From the NCBI GenBank assembly GCA_026710565.1, contig JAPOQV010000089.1:1-33256 (forward strand): 33,256 nucleotides of DNA, in the 5' to 3' direction. The first letter of the stretch is position 1, and the number at the start of each line of letters is the position of its first letter. A program made the position numbers and the translations under genes. Shown here in pieces: positions 22,594 to 31,406 of the stretch. Source of the stretch: Spirochaetaceae bacterium (lineage in GTDB: Bacteria; Spirochaetota; Spirochaetia; SZUA-6; Bin103). The notes under the pieces were generated by a model. That model searched no databases, was not told where the DNA came from, and worked only from the letters and a program-made list of their open reading frames with translations.

Positions 22594-24120
22594 ATGAAAC
22601 GTTCGACACTTGGACTCGTGTTCGTGGCGCTGCTGGCATGCACCCCGCCGGCCGTCTGGGCCTCGGCGGCGCAGGAGCAGGCGGCGTCGCAGATGGAAGA
22701 CGTCGAGATCACGGTGATGCTGCCGCAGGGGTCGAACATCGAGTTCCATCCTGAGGCCGCAAGCTACCAGGCCATCACCGAGGCGACCGGCGTCATCGTC
22801 AACCTGCAGCCCATACCCAGTAGCGACTACGGCGCGAAGCTCAACACCCTGATCGCCACCAACGACGTGCCGGACGTGGCGCGGGTCGGGTACAACTCGT
22901 ACTACGATTTCGCGGCCTCGGGGGTGTTCCTGGCGATCGACGACCTGGTGGCCGAGCACGCGCCGAACTTCGCGGCCGTGCGGGCCGTCAACCCCTGGAT
23001 CGACCGGCTGCGCATCGAGGGTACGCTCTACGGCTTTCCCTGGGTCTCGCGCGACGACGTCACCAAGAGCCCGTTGCCGTTCATCCGCATGGACCTGCTG
23101 GAGGCACAGGGGCTCGCCGAGCCGTCGACGTTCGCCGAGCTGCGCGACACGCTGGCGGCCCTGAAGGGCGCCTACCCCGACACCGTCGGCTACATCACCC
23201 GCGGGCCGAACGCGCTGCGCAACATCCTGATGTACGCGATGGGCTCCGGCTGGAGCCTCTACTTCGACCCTGACGTGGATGGCGGACGATACGTGTATGG
23301 CCCCGCGACGGAGGCCTATCGTCGCAACCTGGAATACATGGCGGGGTTGTATCGTGATGGGTTGCTCGACCCGGACTACGCGGTGACCAACAGCCAAGGG
23401 TGGCAGGAGAAGGGCGGCAGCGGCAAGGGGTTGTTCGCCCACGACAACCCGATCTTCATGGACCGCATGAACCGAGCACTGCAGTCGACGATGCCGGACG
23501 CGCGTTTCGGCTTCATCAGCGTGCCGGCGGACGACCGCGGCAACCGGCGCTACGTGCTCTACGATGTTCATCCGAAGCAGATATGGGTCATCGGTGCCAA
23601 CAACCCGCACGCGGTGCGCACCGTGCAGATGTTCAACTGGCTGTACAGCGACGAGGGCGCGGATACGCGAAGTCTCGGAATCGAAGGCGAACACTGGGAG
23701 GTGGTCGACGGCGAGAAGCGCATCAAGCAGAGCCTGATCGACGAATACCGTGAGCGCGGCGACCCCTACTCGCTGATACAGTCCGAAGTGGGCATCGCCT
23801 TCAGCAACTTCGTCCCCTACTACGACAACATGCTGCTGAAGATGACGCAGATCCCCCTGCTGCAGGAGTGGTGGTTCGAGAGGGTCGCAACCGACCCGGC
23901 CCGCGACTATCCGTTGATCGACCCGCCCCTGGGCGCCGACGAGCGGGAGCGGATCCGCGAGTTGCGCGGTACCCTGTCCACCCTGGAGCAGGAGTCCTTC
24001 GACAAGTTCGTCACCGGCGCACAGCCGATCTCGCAATTCGACGACGTGGCGGCGCAGATGCGCGCGGCCGGCTACGAGGAGCTGGAGCAGATCTACAACC
24101 GCGCCCACGCCGCACAGTAG
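22594..24120 (+). CDS. extracellular sugar-binding protein of ABC transporter
   Basis: The protein has 508 residues, the long form that accompanies LplB/YtcP permeases. Residues 1-23 are a signal peptide; LLAC at 13-16 could be a lipobox (lipidated C16), or signal peptidase I may cut after AVWA. Early mature residues ITVMLPQGSNIEFHP and the ligand-lobe segments DVPDVARVGYNSYYDF and LYGFPWVSRDD fit family 1 binding proteins. ATG 22594 follows GGAGGAG with about 5 bases. It lies 76 bases after the second permease. A strong stem-loop follows the stop and may protect this message, since binding proteins are needed in excess. Confidence 0.93.
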   Translation: MKRSTLGLVFVALLACTPPAVWASAAQEQAASQMEDVEITVMLPQGSNIEFHPEAASYQAITEATGVIVNLQPIPSSDYGAKLNTLIATNDVPDVARVGYNSYYDFAASGVFLAIDDLVAEHAPNFAAVRAVNPWIDRLRIEGTLYGFPWVSRDDVTKSPLPFIRMDLLEAQGLAEPSTFAELRDTLAALKGAYPDTVGYITRGPNALRNILMYAMGSGWSLYFDPDVDGGRYVYGPATEAYRRNLEYMAGLYRDGLLDPDYAVTNSQGWQEKGGSGKGLFAHDNPIFMDRMNRALQSTMPDARFGFISVPADDRGNRRYVLYDVHPKQIWVIGANNPHAVRTVQMFNWLYSDEGADTRSLGIEGEHWEVVDGEKRIKQSLIDEYRERGDPYSLIQSEVGIAFSNFVPYYDNMLLKMTQIPLLQEWWFERVATDPARDYPLIDPPLGADERERIRELRGTLSTLEQESFDKFVTGAQPISQFDDVAAQMRAAGYEELEQIYNRAHAAQ

Positions 24121-24145
24121 CTGGACCCATCTTGTTGAGACGGCC

Positions 24146-24175
24146 CTCCGCGGCAGCCACACCGCTGCCGCGGGG
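24146..24175. terminator. GC-rich stem-loop after the binding-protein gene
   Basis: CCGCGGCAG (24148-24156) pairs perfectly with CTGCCGCGG (24165-24173), with two further outer pairs and one inner pair. It starts 25 bases after the binding-protein stop and has no T run. It could be a partial terminator or a 3'-end mRNA stabiliser, so that the FAD oxidoreductase downstream is made in lower amounts. Confidence 0.5.
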
Positions 24176-24214
24176 GCATCACTCCTGCTTGCGCCACAGC
24201 GCCGGTGGCAATCC

Positions 24215-26170
24215 GTGACCGCCGATCTCCTGGTGGTCGGCGCCACACCCGCCGGCATCGGCGCGGCCGTGCGGGCGGCGCGTGAGGGGCTGACGGTGGT
24301 CGTCACCAACCGCACGGCTCACGTCGGAGGCATGCTGGCCTCGGGTTTGCAGGTCTACGACACCATCTACGAAGGCTATCGGGCACCGCTCTGGCAGGAG
24401 CTCACCGAGCGCCTGCAGGAGCACTACCGCTCGCGCTACGGGCCCGATTCGGAACAACTGCGAAAGTGCAGCTACCGCGACCCAACCCGCCACGGGTCGC
24501 GGCCCACCTTCGAGCCACATGTCGCCGAGGCCGCCTGCGCCGCCATGCTCGCCGGCGAGCGCCGCATCACCCTGCTGACGGGATGGATCCCGGTAGCGGT
24601 GGAGCGCACCGGTGCTCTGATCGCCGCCGTCGACCTGCGCCGCTACCGCGGCGACGACGGGCAGCGGATCGCGGCGGCCGCGTACGTCGACGCGACCTAC
24701 GAGGGAGATCTGGCGGCGCTGGCCGGCGCGCCGTACCGCGTCGGGCGTGAGTCACGCGACGAGTACGGCGAGCCGCATGCCGGTCGCATCTTCACCCGCA
24801 TCGATCCGGTTACGTACCCGAAGCAGGATCTCCTGCCGAGGATGAACCTGCACATGTTCAGCCGCACCTCCGGCGCCGTCTGGGCCGGCAGCACCGGCGA
24901 GGGAGACGGCGCGGTGATGGCGTACTGCACGCGCCTGGTACTGACCCGGGCAGCCGAGAATCGCATCCCCGTCGAGCCGCCGCAGGGCTATGCGCCAGAC
25001 GAGTACCTGCCGCTGCTTCAGGATGAGGTGGCCAATCTGGGCGCGCGCACGCGGCTGGCGAGCTCCTGGTTGCTGACCGACCCGCATGCGATCCGTTTCG
25101 GCGCCGGCGGGATGCCGAACGGCAAGCGCAACTGGCTTGGCGGCAACCTGGTCGGCGGCAACCATCGCTACCCGGACGCCGACTGGCTCGAGCGCGAGCG
25201 GATCATCGCCGAGCACACCGACTTCGCCCTGGGGCTGCTGTACTTCCTGCAACACGACGAGCGGGTGCCGGAGGAGGTACGCCACGACGTCGGCGCTTGG
25301 GGCTTGCCGAAGGACGAGTTCACGGGCAACGGCGGCATTCCGCCGGAGATGTACGTACGCCAGGCGCGGCGCATCGTCGGCAGGGACGTATTCACCGAGC
25401 ATGACGGCACCCTGGCGCCGGGCATCGGCAGGTCGCCGGTCAAGTCCGATTCGATCGGCATCACCGACTGGCCGATGGACTCGCACGACTGCCACGCCGA
25501 GCGCATGCCCGGCAGCATGAACGAAGGCGAGTTCATGCTCACCGAGAAGACCCGCCCGGCACAGGTCGCCTTCCGCACCATCCTGCCCGTGGGGCTGGAC
25601 AACCTGCTGGTGGCCTGGTGCATCTCGGCGACACACGTAGGCTGGGGGACGATCCGCCTGGAGCCGACCATGATGCCGGTCGGCGAGGCCGCCGGCTGGG
25701 CGGCCGTGCTGGCGGCGCGTCGCGGGGTGGCGCCGGCCGCGGTCGAACCGGACGATCTGGTGCGCACCCTGGTCGAGCACCGCATCATGGTCAGCTTCTT
25801 CAACGAGTTCGACATGGCGAGCGATTCGCCGTGGGTGCCGGCCGTGCAGTTCTTTGGCACCCGCGGCTTCTTCGCAAGCTACGACGCCCGCCCGGCCGAC
25901 CCGCTCGGCCGGCGTACGGCGTCCGTGTGGGCGGCGGCGGCCGCGCAGATGATGGCTGGTGAGCTGGACCCGCCGGCTACCGCGCGGAGGATCGCGGCGT
26001 TCGCCGGCGCGGAGGAAGGCAACGCCACGCGGGCGGACCTGCTGGAACTGGTGGCCGGCGAGTTGCGCCGGCGCGGTCTGGCCCCGCCCGGAGAATTGGC
26101 CGGCGCGGGCGACACGGCGATCACCCGCGCGGACGCGGCGTTGCTGCTCTATGGGCTCACCGCCCGGTGA
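24215..26170 (+). CDS. FAD-dependent oxidoreductase
   Basis: The protein has 651 residues. The Rossmann FAD site at residues 5-38 is LLVVGATPAGIGAAVRAA with a Gly-Ala-Thr-Pro-Ala-Gly variant of GxGxxG, then VGGMLASGL. Near 481-497 the FAD-closing motif RLEPTMMPVGEAAGWAA is clear. This is the PF12831-type FAD_oxidored family, many of whose members occur beside sugar uptake genes. The substrate is unknown; oxidation of a sugar hydroxyl is a guess from context. The start is GTG 24215 with GGTGG upstream; the FAD motif begins five residues later, so little can be missing. It is separated from the binding-protein gene by 94 bases with a stem-loop. Confidence 0.85.
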   Translation: MTADLLVVGATPAGIGAAVRAAREGLTVVVTNRTAHVGGMLASGLQVYDTIYEGYRAPLWQELTERLQEHYRSRYGPDSEQLRKCSYRDPTRHGSRPTFEPHVAEAACAAMLAGERRITLLTGWIPVAVERTGALIAAVDLRRYRGDDGQRIAAAAYVDATYEGDLAALAGAPYRVGRESRDEYGEPHAGRIFTRIDPVTYPKQDLLPRMNLHMFSRTSGAVWAGSTGEGDGAVMAYCTRLVLTRAAENRIPVEPPQGYAPDEYLPLLQDEVANLGARTRLASSWLLTDPHAIRFGAGGMPNGKRNWLGGNLVGGNHRYPDADWLERERIIAEHTDFALGLLYFLQHDERVPEEVRHDVGAWGLPKDEFTGNGGIPPEMYVRQARRIVGRDVFTEHDGTLAPGIGRSPVKSDSIGITDWPMDSHDCHAERMPGSMNEGEFMLTEKTRPAQVAFRTILPVGLDNLLVAWCISATHVGWGTIRLEPTMMPVGEAAGWAAVLAARRGVAPAAVEPDDLVRTLVEHRIMVSFFNEFDMASDSPWVPAVQFFGTRGFFASYDARPADPLGRRTASVWAAAAAQMMAGELDPPATARRIAAFAGAEEGNATRADLLELVAGELRRRGLAPPGELAGAGDTAITRADAALLLYGLTAR

Positions 26171-26238
26171 GCAGCGCCGTCACGAGAAGGTCGCCGAAAC
26201 GGAGCTGCCGTACCGACGAGTCTTGATACCCGCTCAGA

Positions 26239-27345
26239 TCACAGCAAGCGTTCGGTTCCGGCGTCGATCCGGTCGGGGTCCAGATCCGTGCCCAGGCCGG
26301 CCGCGTCGCCCAGGGTCACCGCCCCGTCCCGCACGCACATCGGCGTGCTGACCAGGCCGCCGGCGGTGCGCGCCCGTTCGCCGCGCTCGCCCGGCACCCA
26401 GAGCAGGAACATGGCGTTGCGCAGGGCGCCCATGAGGCCCGCCGCGGCGAAACCGCCGTTGCCGTCGTCGGGGTCGATCTCGCAGTTGACGCCGAATGCC
26501 TCGGCGGCGCGGGCGATCTTCAGCGCCTCGGTGATGCCGCCGGCGTCCGGGATGCGCACCCGGATCAGGTCGGACGACTGCCGGGACAGGTGCGCCGCGG
26601 CCTGGCGGGCCGCATCCGCGCCGCCCACGGTCGCCAGCACGGGCGTGTCCAGGTCGGCGGCCAGCCGCCCCAGCGCTTCGCCGTCGGCGCCCGGCAGCGG
26701 ATCCTCGAACCAAGTGTAGCGCGCCTCGTCGAGCGCGCGGCCGATCGCCAGCGCCTCCAGGTGGCCCCCGGCGGGAACGCCTCCATACAGCAGAGGGAAG
26801 TCTTCCGGCACCCCATCCCTGACCGCGCTGACCGCATCCAGCACGCGCTTCCGCTCCGCCGCCGGCGCCTTCGCGCCGATCGCAGTCGCGATGCCCGCGA
26901 CCCGATAGCCGCGGTAGCCGTCACGGACGGCGCCGGCCGCCTCGGCCGCGGCGGCTTCCGAGTCGCAGGCGGCCTCGCCCGAAAGAAACGCCGGGATCTC
27001 CGTACGGAAGCCGCCGATCGCCCGGTAGAGGGGCAGCCGCAGCGCCGTGGACCAGAGGTCCCAGAGGGCGATGTCCACGCCGGCCAGACCCGCCGGGTCG
27101 CTCCCGGCCGCGGCGGCGCGGAGATCACGCCAGAGGCGCTCCCGGTCGGCGAGCGGTCGCCCGACGAGAGCCACGCGCATCCGCTCGACGGTCGCCGCCG
27201 GCGGCAGCCGGTCGGCACAGATCAGTGCCACTCCCGAGACCTCCTCGCCTGCCCCCTCGGCGAAGATGCGCACGACGCCCACCGGCGCGTGCACCTGCAG
27301 CCGCGTGATCTTCAATTCCGCCAACACGCTTCCATCCGCCGCCAT
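26239..27345 (-). CDS. degenerate enolase-superfamily protein (probable pseudoenzyme)
   Basis: The protein has 368 residues with the enolase-superfamily shape: capping domain, GVDIALWDLWSTALRLPLYR at 89-108, and a barrel. The catalytic positions are lost. The KxK site reads YRGYRVAG (R148), the first metal Asp is replaced in LLYGGVP (G188), the third ligand Glu is absent in VLATVGGAD, and the late His site reads NCEIDPDD. Only E214 of WFEDP and D259 remain. Its ATG overlaps the stop of the next upstream gene as TGATG, so it is made together with an intact paralogue. It may be a structural or regulatory partner; a wholly new chemistry is less likely. Confidence 0.8.
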   Translation of the reverse strand: MAADGSVLAELKITRLQVHAPVGVVRIFAEGAGEEVSGVALICADRLPPAATVERMRVALVGRPLADRERLWRDLRAAAAGSDPAGLAGVDIALWDLWSTALRLPLYRAIGGFRTEIPAFLSGEAACDSEAAAAEAAGAVRDGYRGYRVAGIATAIGAKAPAAERKRVLDAVSAVRDGVPEDFPLLYGGVPAGGHLEALAIGRALDEARYTWFEDPLPGADGEALGRLAADLDTPVLATVGGADAARQAAAHLSRQSSDLIRVRIPDAGGITEALKIARAAEAFGVNCEIDPDDGNGGFAAAGLMGALRNAMFLLWVPGERGERARTAGGLVSTPMCVRDGAVTLGDAAGLGTDLDPDRIDAGTERLL

Positions 27346-28523
27346 CACAGCCCCTCCAGCGCTTCCGACTCGACCCGGTCCCAGTCCGGCTCCGGCACCG
27401 GCAGGTCGCCGCACTGGATTCGCATGTGCCCGTCATCGATCACCTTGATTCCCTGGAACGTGAGGGTCGCCGGGTCCTGAGGCGGCGGCAGCGGACCCTC
27501 CGAGCCGTATTCGTAGAGCGGGTCGTTATGGATCGCCAGCACCACGTGCGAATTGCCGCCGTGCACGTCCAGGCCGAAGGTCTCGGCGAGCTGGGCCAGC
27601 TTCATCTGGCCGGTGATGCCGATCGCGCGCTGGCGGACGATGTCCGTGGCCTGCATGGCGATGAAGGGCGACGCGTTGAACGGCTGCCCGGCCAGCGATC
27701 CGATCCACTCCATGGCCATCACCGGCAGATCCAGTGCCGCGCACAGCTTCCTGAGCCCCATGAGGTCGAAGTCCTGCAGCGGCTCCTCGATCCAGGCGTA
27801 GCCCAGGCGCTCCATCTCACGGCCGATCCTGATCGCCTCGTCGCAGGTGTAGTGCTCGACCGCGTCGTGGATGAGGATGAAGTCGTCGCCCATCGCCGCC
27901 CGTAGCGCCCGGAACAGCTCGGTGTTGCCGGCGACTCCGCGGTAGGAGTGGTCCTTGCCGCCCTTGAACCCCTGCTCGCGCGCCTTCACGGCATCGGCGA
28001 CGTAGTCGTCGACGGTCCGCCCGCCGATGTTCCGGTAGGCCGGGATCGAGTCGCGGGCGCCGCCGAGCAGCCGGTAGAGCGGCAGGCGGGCATGGCGGCT
28101 GGCCAGGTCCCAGAGCATCTCGTCCACGGTCTGGATGAGGCCGCGGCCGGTGTACATGAAACGCTGCGTGTACCAGAGGCGCTGCCAGATGCGCTCGCGG
28201 TCGAACGCGTCCATGCCGGTGAGCAGGTGGGCGATCTTCACCTGGAACTCCCTCGCCTGCCATGCCAGCTCGCTGGCGCTGAAGCCGCTGGCTAGGGTCG
28301 TGTGCGCGTCCAGGTCGCCGTCGGTGACCAGGCGCAGGATCAGGTCGTAGGCCGGCGCCTGCTCCCGATACTCGGAAATCTCGGTGTCGGAGCCGATCCC
28401 CTCGCCGTGGGTGAACAGGCCGGACAGCCCCGGCGGCACCAGTTCCATGCCGCCGCGGCCGACGGCGGCCCGTTCCCGTACGCCTGTGGCGACGACGTAG
28501 AGCTTGACTTCCTTGATCAACAA
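27345..28523 (-). CDS. mandelate racemase/muconate lactonizing enzyme family protein, active-type
   Basis: The protein has about 392 residues. Catalytic elements are present: FKGGKDH with K187 and K190, metal ligand D220 in LIHDAVEHY, E246/E247 in WIEEPL, E272 in MAMEW, then D294 and H321 (DVHGGNSH), an Asp/His dyad like the racemase subgroup. It probably acts on a sugar acid. No ATG fits the N-terminus. TTG 28523 is chosen because GGAGGAGG lies 7 bases upstream and the protein then begins LIKEVKLYVV, the usual first strand; TTG 28574 would add 17 residues. It is divergent from the aldo/keto reductase gene and coupled to the degenerate paralogue downstream. Confidence 0.88.
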   Translation of the reverse strand: MLIKEVKLYVVATGVRERAAVGRGGMELVPPGLSGLFTHGEGIGSDTEISEYREQAPAYDLILRLVTDGDLDAHTTLASGFSASELAWQAREFQVKIAHLLTGMDAFDRERIWQRLWYTQRFMYTGRGLIQTVDEMLWDLASRHARLPLYRLLGGARDSIPAYRNIGGRTVDDYVADAVKAREQGFKGGKDHSYRGVAGNTELFRALRAAMGDDFILIHDAVEHYTCDEAIRIGREMERLGYAWIEEPLQDFDLMGLRKLCAALDLPVMAMEWIGSLAGQPFNASPFIAMQATDIVRQRAIGITGQMKLAQLAETFGLDVHGGNSHVVLAIHNDPLYEYGSEGPLPPPQDPATLTFQGIKVIDDGHMRIQCGDLPVPEPDWDRVESEALEGL

Positions 28524-28636
28524 CGCGGCGTCCTCCTCCACCGTCACCGTGCGTGGTGGGGTGCGGCGTGTCAAAGCGCGCAGGCGAGGCTGCGGGCCCG
28601 TTCCGCCGCGGCGCGCGCGCGGGTATGCTCCGCGCC

Positions 28637-29590
28637 ATGCACGCGATCGAATACGAACGCCGCAGGCTGGGGAAGACCGGCCTGCAGGTGCCGGTGCTCG
28701 GCATCGGCGGTGCCCAGCTCGGCCGCCGCGGAGGCACGCACGACGAGAAGCTGGGCGTGGACACGACGCTGGCCGCGCTGGAGGCCGGCATCGACCTGAT
28801 CGACACGTCGGCCGCCTACATCGGCGGCGAGAGCGAGCGCTATATCGGCATCGCGCTGCAGGAGTGGTACCGCCGCGGAAACCGGCGTGAGGACCTGATC
28901 ATCGAGAGCAAGGCCGGGTCGCGGCAGCGGCCGCACGACTATTCCTACGACGCGATCATGGCCAGCACCGAGCTCAGCCTGCGCGCCCTGCAGACCGACT
29001 ACCTGGACGTGATGCTCGTGCACGACCCGGCGGAGATCGAGCCGGTGCTCGCGCCGCACGCGGCCCGCGACGCGCTGCTGGACCTGAAGAAGCAGGGCGT
29101 GATCCGCCACCTCGGCCTGGGCTGCCGGCCGCACGCGCACCACCAGGCCTGCATCGCCACCGGGGACTTCGAGGTGTCGCTGACCTTCCGCGACCACAAC
29201 CTGATCGAGCGCTCGGCGCTGGCCGGCGTGGTGGAGCCCGCCGTGGCGGCCGACGTGGGCCTGTTCAACGCGTCGATCATGCTGAGCGGCCTGCTCGGCG
29301 GCGACGATCCCGTCCGGGTGGCGGCGAGCGCTGCGGGCGTCTCGCCGGAGCGGGTGGAGATGACCGAGGAGCTGCGGCGCGCCAAGCGGGTGTACGACTG
29401 GTGCGCCGAGCGCGACCTGGATCTGCACGTCGTCAACCTGCACTATTGCCTGCGCGAGACTCGCTTTGCGTCGATTCTGCTGGGGTTCTCCACGCCGGAG
29501 CGGGTCGCCCAGAACGTCGCCGCTTACCAGCATGACGTCGATCCGGCGGTGTGGGACGAGCTCGACCGCGACTTCGCGGACTTCGCGTGA
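28637..29590 (+). CDS. aldo/keto reductase
   Basis: The protein has 317 residues. It opens with RRRLGKTGLQVPVLGIGGAQ, the typical AKR first strand. The catalytic tetrad is visible as D56 and Y61 (LIDTSAAYIGG), K92 (IIESKAG) and H129 (LVHDP). It would reduce an aldehyde or ketone, or oxidise a sugar hydroxyl, with NADP(H). An ATG lies 12 bases upstream in frame (28625), but the typical N-terminus starts near 28637. The Gfo/Idh/MocA gene follows after 16 bases. The 113 bases between it and the divergent enolase-family gene must carry both promoters; I could not place them. Confidence 0.9.
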   Translation: MHAIEYERRRLGKTGLQVPVLGIGGAQLGRRGGTHDEKLGVDTTLAALEAGIDLIDTSAAYIGGESERYIGIALQEWYRRGNRREDLIIESKAGSRQRPHDYSYDAIMASTELSLRALQTDYLDVMLVHDPAEIEPVLAPHAARDALLDLKKQGVIRHLGLGCRPHAHHQACIATGDFEVSLTFRDHNLIERSALAGVVEPAVAADVGLFNASIMLSGLLGGDDPVRVAASAAGVSPERVEMTEELRRAKRVYDWCAERDLDLHVVNLHYCLRETRFASILLGFSTPERVAQNVAAYQHDVDPAVWDELDRDFADFA

Positions 29591-29606
29591 GGAGGGTGAG
29601 CGAGAG

Positions 29607-30704
29607 ATGACACGGGAGAAACTGCGGGTCGCGGTCGTCGGCGGCTGCGGCGACTGGGGCCGCCGCTACACCTACGCGTACGCCCGCCATCCGGAGGCGG
29701 AGCTGGTTGCCCTGGTCGACACCGCCCGCGCGCGCCGCGCGCGGTTCGCCGAGCACTACGGAATCCAGCGGCAGTTCGACACGGTCGAGGAGCTGCTGGC
29801 ATGGGAGGTGCCGGACGTGGTCGCCAACATCCTGCCGGTGAACGCCGCCCGCGACGCCGTGATCGCCTGCGCGGAGGCGGGCGTCAAGGGTATCTCCTGC
29901 GAGAAGCCGATCGCCGCGAAGCTGGCCGACGCCGATGCCATGATCGCCGCCTGCGAGGAGCGCGGCGCGGCGTTCGCGTGCGGCACCGCCTGGTGGGAGG
30001 TGCACCAGGTGACCCGGATCGGCGCCTGGGTACGAGACGGCGCCATCGGCCGGCTCACCGGCGCTGCGATCGACGGCTTCCTTGCGGAGGGCAACCAGGT
30101 GTCCGGCCTTGGCTGCGTGATCCTCAACTTCCTGCGCTTCGCCACCGGCGACGAGGTGACGTGGGCGGAGGGCTGGACGCTGCCCGCGGAGGCGGCCGCC
30201 AGCGACGACGACTGTTCCGCGTACGGGACGCTGGGCATGACCGGCGGCTACGAGTGCATCGCCGCGCGCGAGGTACCGGCCGAGGGAGCCCACAAGGTGG
30301 CGCTGTTCGGCGAGAACGGCGCCGTGTACCTGGCAGGCGGCGACGGCACCGTGCTGATCAAGGGCACGGGCACCGGCGCGCGTCCGGTGCGGCCCGACTT
30401 CCTGGACGAGCCGACCGACGACGAGCGGCTCGGAGGCAAGTTCCTGGGCGTCGTCGACAGCCTGATGAACGCCGTCCGGGAGGGGCGGCCCGCGCCGTGC
30501 AGCGGCCACGACTACCGGCAGGTGCTGGAGATCGCCGCCGCCATCAAGCTGTCGGCGCGCGAGGGGCACCGGCGGGTGGCGCTGCCGCTGGCCGACCGGT
30601 CCGCCACCGTGATGCCGATGCCCTACCGCTGGCACGGCGGCGACGTCACCGGCTGGGAGGTGATCAACCGGGGCGAGCCCACCCCCGTCCACCCGGCAGA
30701 CTGA
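29607..30704 (+). CDS. Gfo/Idh/MocA-family oxidoreductase
   Basis: The protein has 365 residues. The NAD-binding Rossmann motif is VAVVGGCGDWGRRY at 8-21, a variant of GxGxxG. The family motif EKP is E99-K100-P101 in GISCEKPIA, where Lys is the usual catalytic residue. The C-terminal alpha/beta domain contains H322 region GHDYRQVLEIAAAIKLSA. Such enzymes oxidise or reduce sugars, inositols and glycosides, often via 3-keto intermediates. ATG 29607 follows GGAGG and GAG-rich sequence. It is 16 bases after the aldo/keto reductase gene and probably shares its transcript; it converges with the flavin-reductase gene 11 bases further on. Confidence 0.9.
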   Translation: MTREKLRVAVVGGCGDWGRRYTYAYARHPEAELVALVDTARARRARFAEHYGIQRQFDTVEELLAWEVPDVVANILPVNAARDAVIACAEAGVKGISCEKPIAAKLADADAMIAACEERGAAFACGTAWWEVHQVTRIGAWVRDGAIGRLTGAAIDGFLAEGNQVSGLGCVILNFLRFATGDEVTWAEGWTLPAEAAASDDDCSAYGTLGMTGGYECIAAREVPAEGAHKVALFGENGAVYLAGGDGTVLIKGTGTGARPVRPDFLDEPTDDERLGGKFLGVVDSLMNAVREGRPAPCSGHDYRQVLEIAAAIKLSAREGHRRVALPLADRSATVMPMPYRWHGGDVTGWEVINRGEPTPVHPAD

Positions 30705-30715
30705 GCCGGAGGCGG

Positions 30716-31342
30716 CTACTCGCTGACCAGGTGGACCATGCCCTGGAACTCCAGGACGGTGGTGCCGCCGTCCTCCCGGGCGAGCTCGATGCGGGAGTGG
30801 CCCTGGGCCGACGAGCGGCCCGGCTGGACCACGCCGTCGGTGAAGCAGCCGACCACCTCCCCCAGGAACAGGTCGTGCGACCCCAGGCTGACGACCTCGC
30901 GCACCTTGCACTCGTAGCTGATCGGGCACTCGGCGATGTGCGGGGACTTGATGCGCTTGCCGGGCAGCGGCGTCAGGCCGGTCTCCTTGAACTTGTCGAC
31001 GACCGCGTCCTTGGCGCGCGACAGCCGGCCGCAGGCGGCCACCGCCTCGCGCAGCCGGTCCGTGGGCACGTTCAGCGCAAACTCGCGGGCGCGTCGCAGC
31101 AACTCGTGCGTGCCGCGCTTGTAGTAGTCGCCGGTGATCTCCTGCACGCTCACCGCCACCCCCAGGTAGAACGGCAGCCGGTTGAGCCACCCCCACCCGA
31201 CCGCCGGCATGATGCTGGGGATGCCGGTCTCCTCGTCCTGGACGCTGATCAGCGCCGGGGTTACCGGCAGGAATCCGGGCGTGTCGAACTCCTGGCCCCG
31301 CGGCGGGACGGAGCGATCGTGGGGCGTGTAGACTTTGGCCAT
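30716..31342 (-). CDS. flavin reductase-like FMN-binding protein
   Basis: The protein has 208 residues with a split-barrel FMN fold of the DIM6/NTAB type. The N-terminal block P26-V-T-P-A-L-I-S-V followed by NxP-like GIPSIMPAVGWGWL and FYLGVAVSV is the family's flavin-binding region. REFALNVPTDRL at 86-97 and LFLGEVVGCF near the end are also family-typical. Such proteins reduce FMN/FAD with NAD(P)H for a partner oxygenase or bind FMN themselves. No partner monooxygenase is adjacent. ATG 31342 is chosen because longer frames upstream overlap the neighbouring gene and lack similarity. No strong ribosome-binding site is visible. Confidence 0.82.
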   Translation of the reverse strand: MAKVYTPHDRSVPPRGQEFDTPGFLPVTPALISVQDEETGIPSIMPAVGWGWLNRLPFYLGVAVSVQEITGDYYKRGTHELLRRAREFALNVPTDRLREAVAACGRLSRAKDAVVDKFKETGLTPLPGKRIKSPHIAECPISYECKVREVVSLGSHDLFLGEVVGCFTDGVVQPGRSSAQGHSRIELAREDGGTTVLEFQGMVHLVSE

Positions 31343-31406
31343 CGGGCGCTGACGATGGCGAAGCGGGTGCGTGCCGTCAACGACATGAAGCCAGGGAGAG
31401 GAGCCG

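Noticed and set aside
22465..24315. Minus-strand frame of about 616 codons opposite the binding-protein gene
   Set aside because: Antisense shadow with Val/Asp/His-rich composition; the plus strand encodes a complete binding protein with signal peptide.
29433..31196. Very long minus-strand open frame (about 590 codons) across the Gfo/Idh/MocA gene and its 3' neighbour
   Set aside because: Low-complexity Gly/Ala/Arg composition and no motif; both real genes in the interval have diagnostic motifs in other frames.
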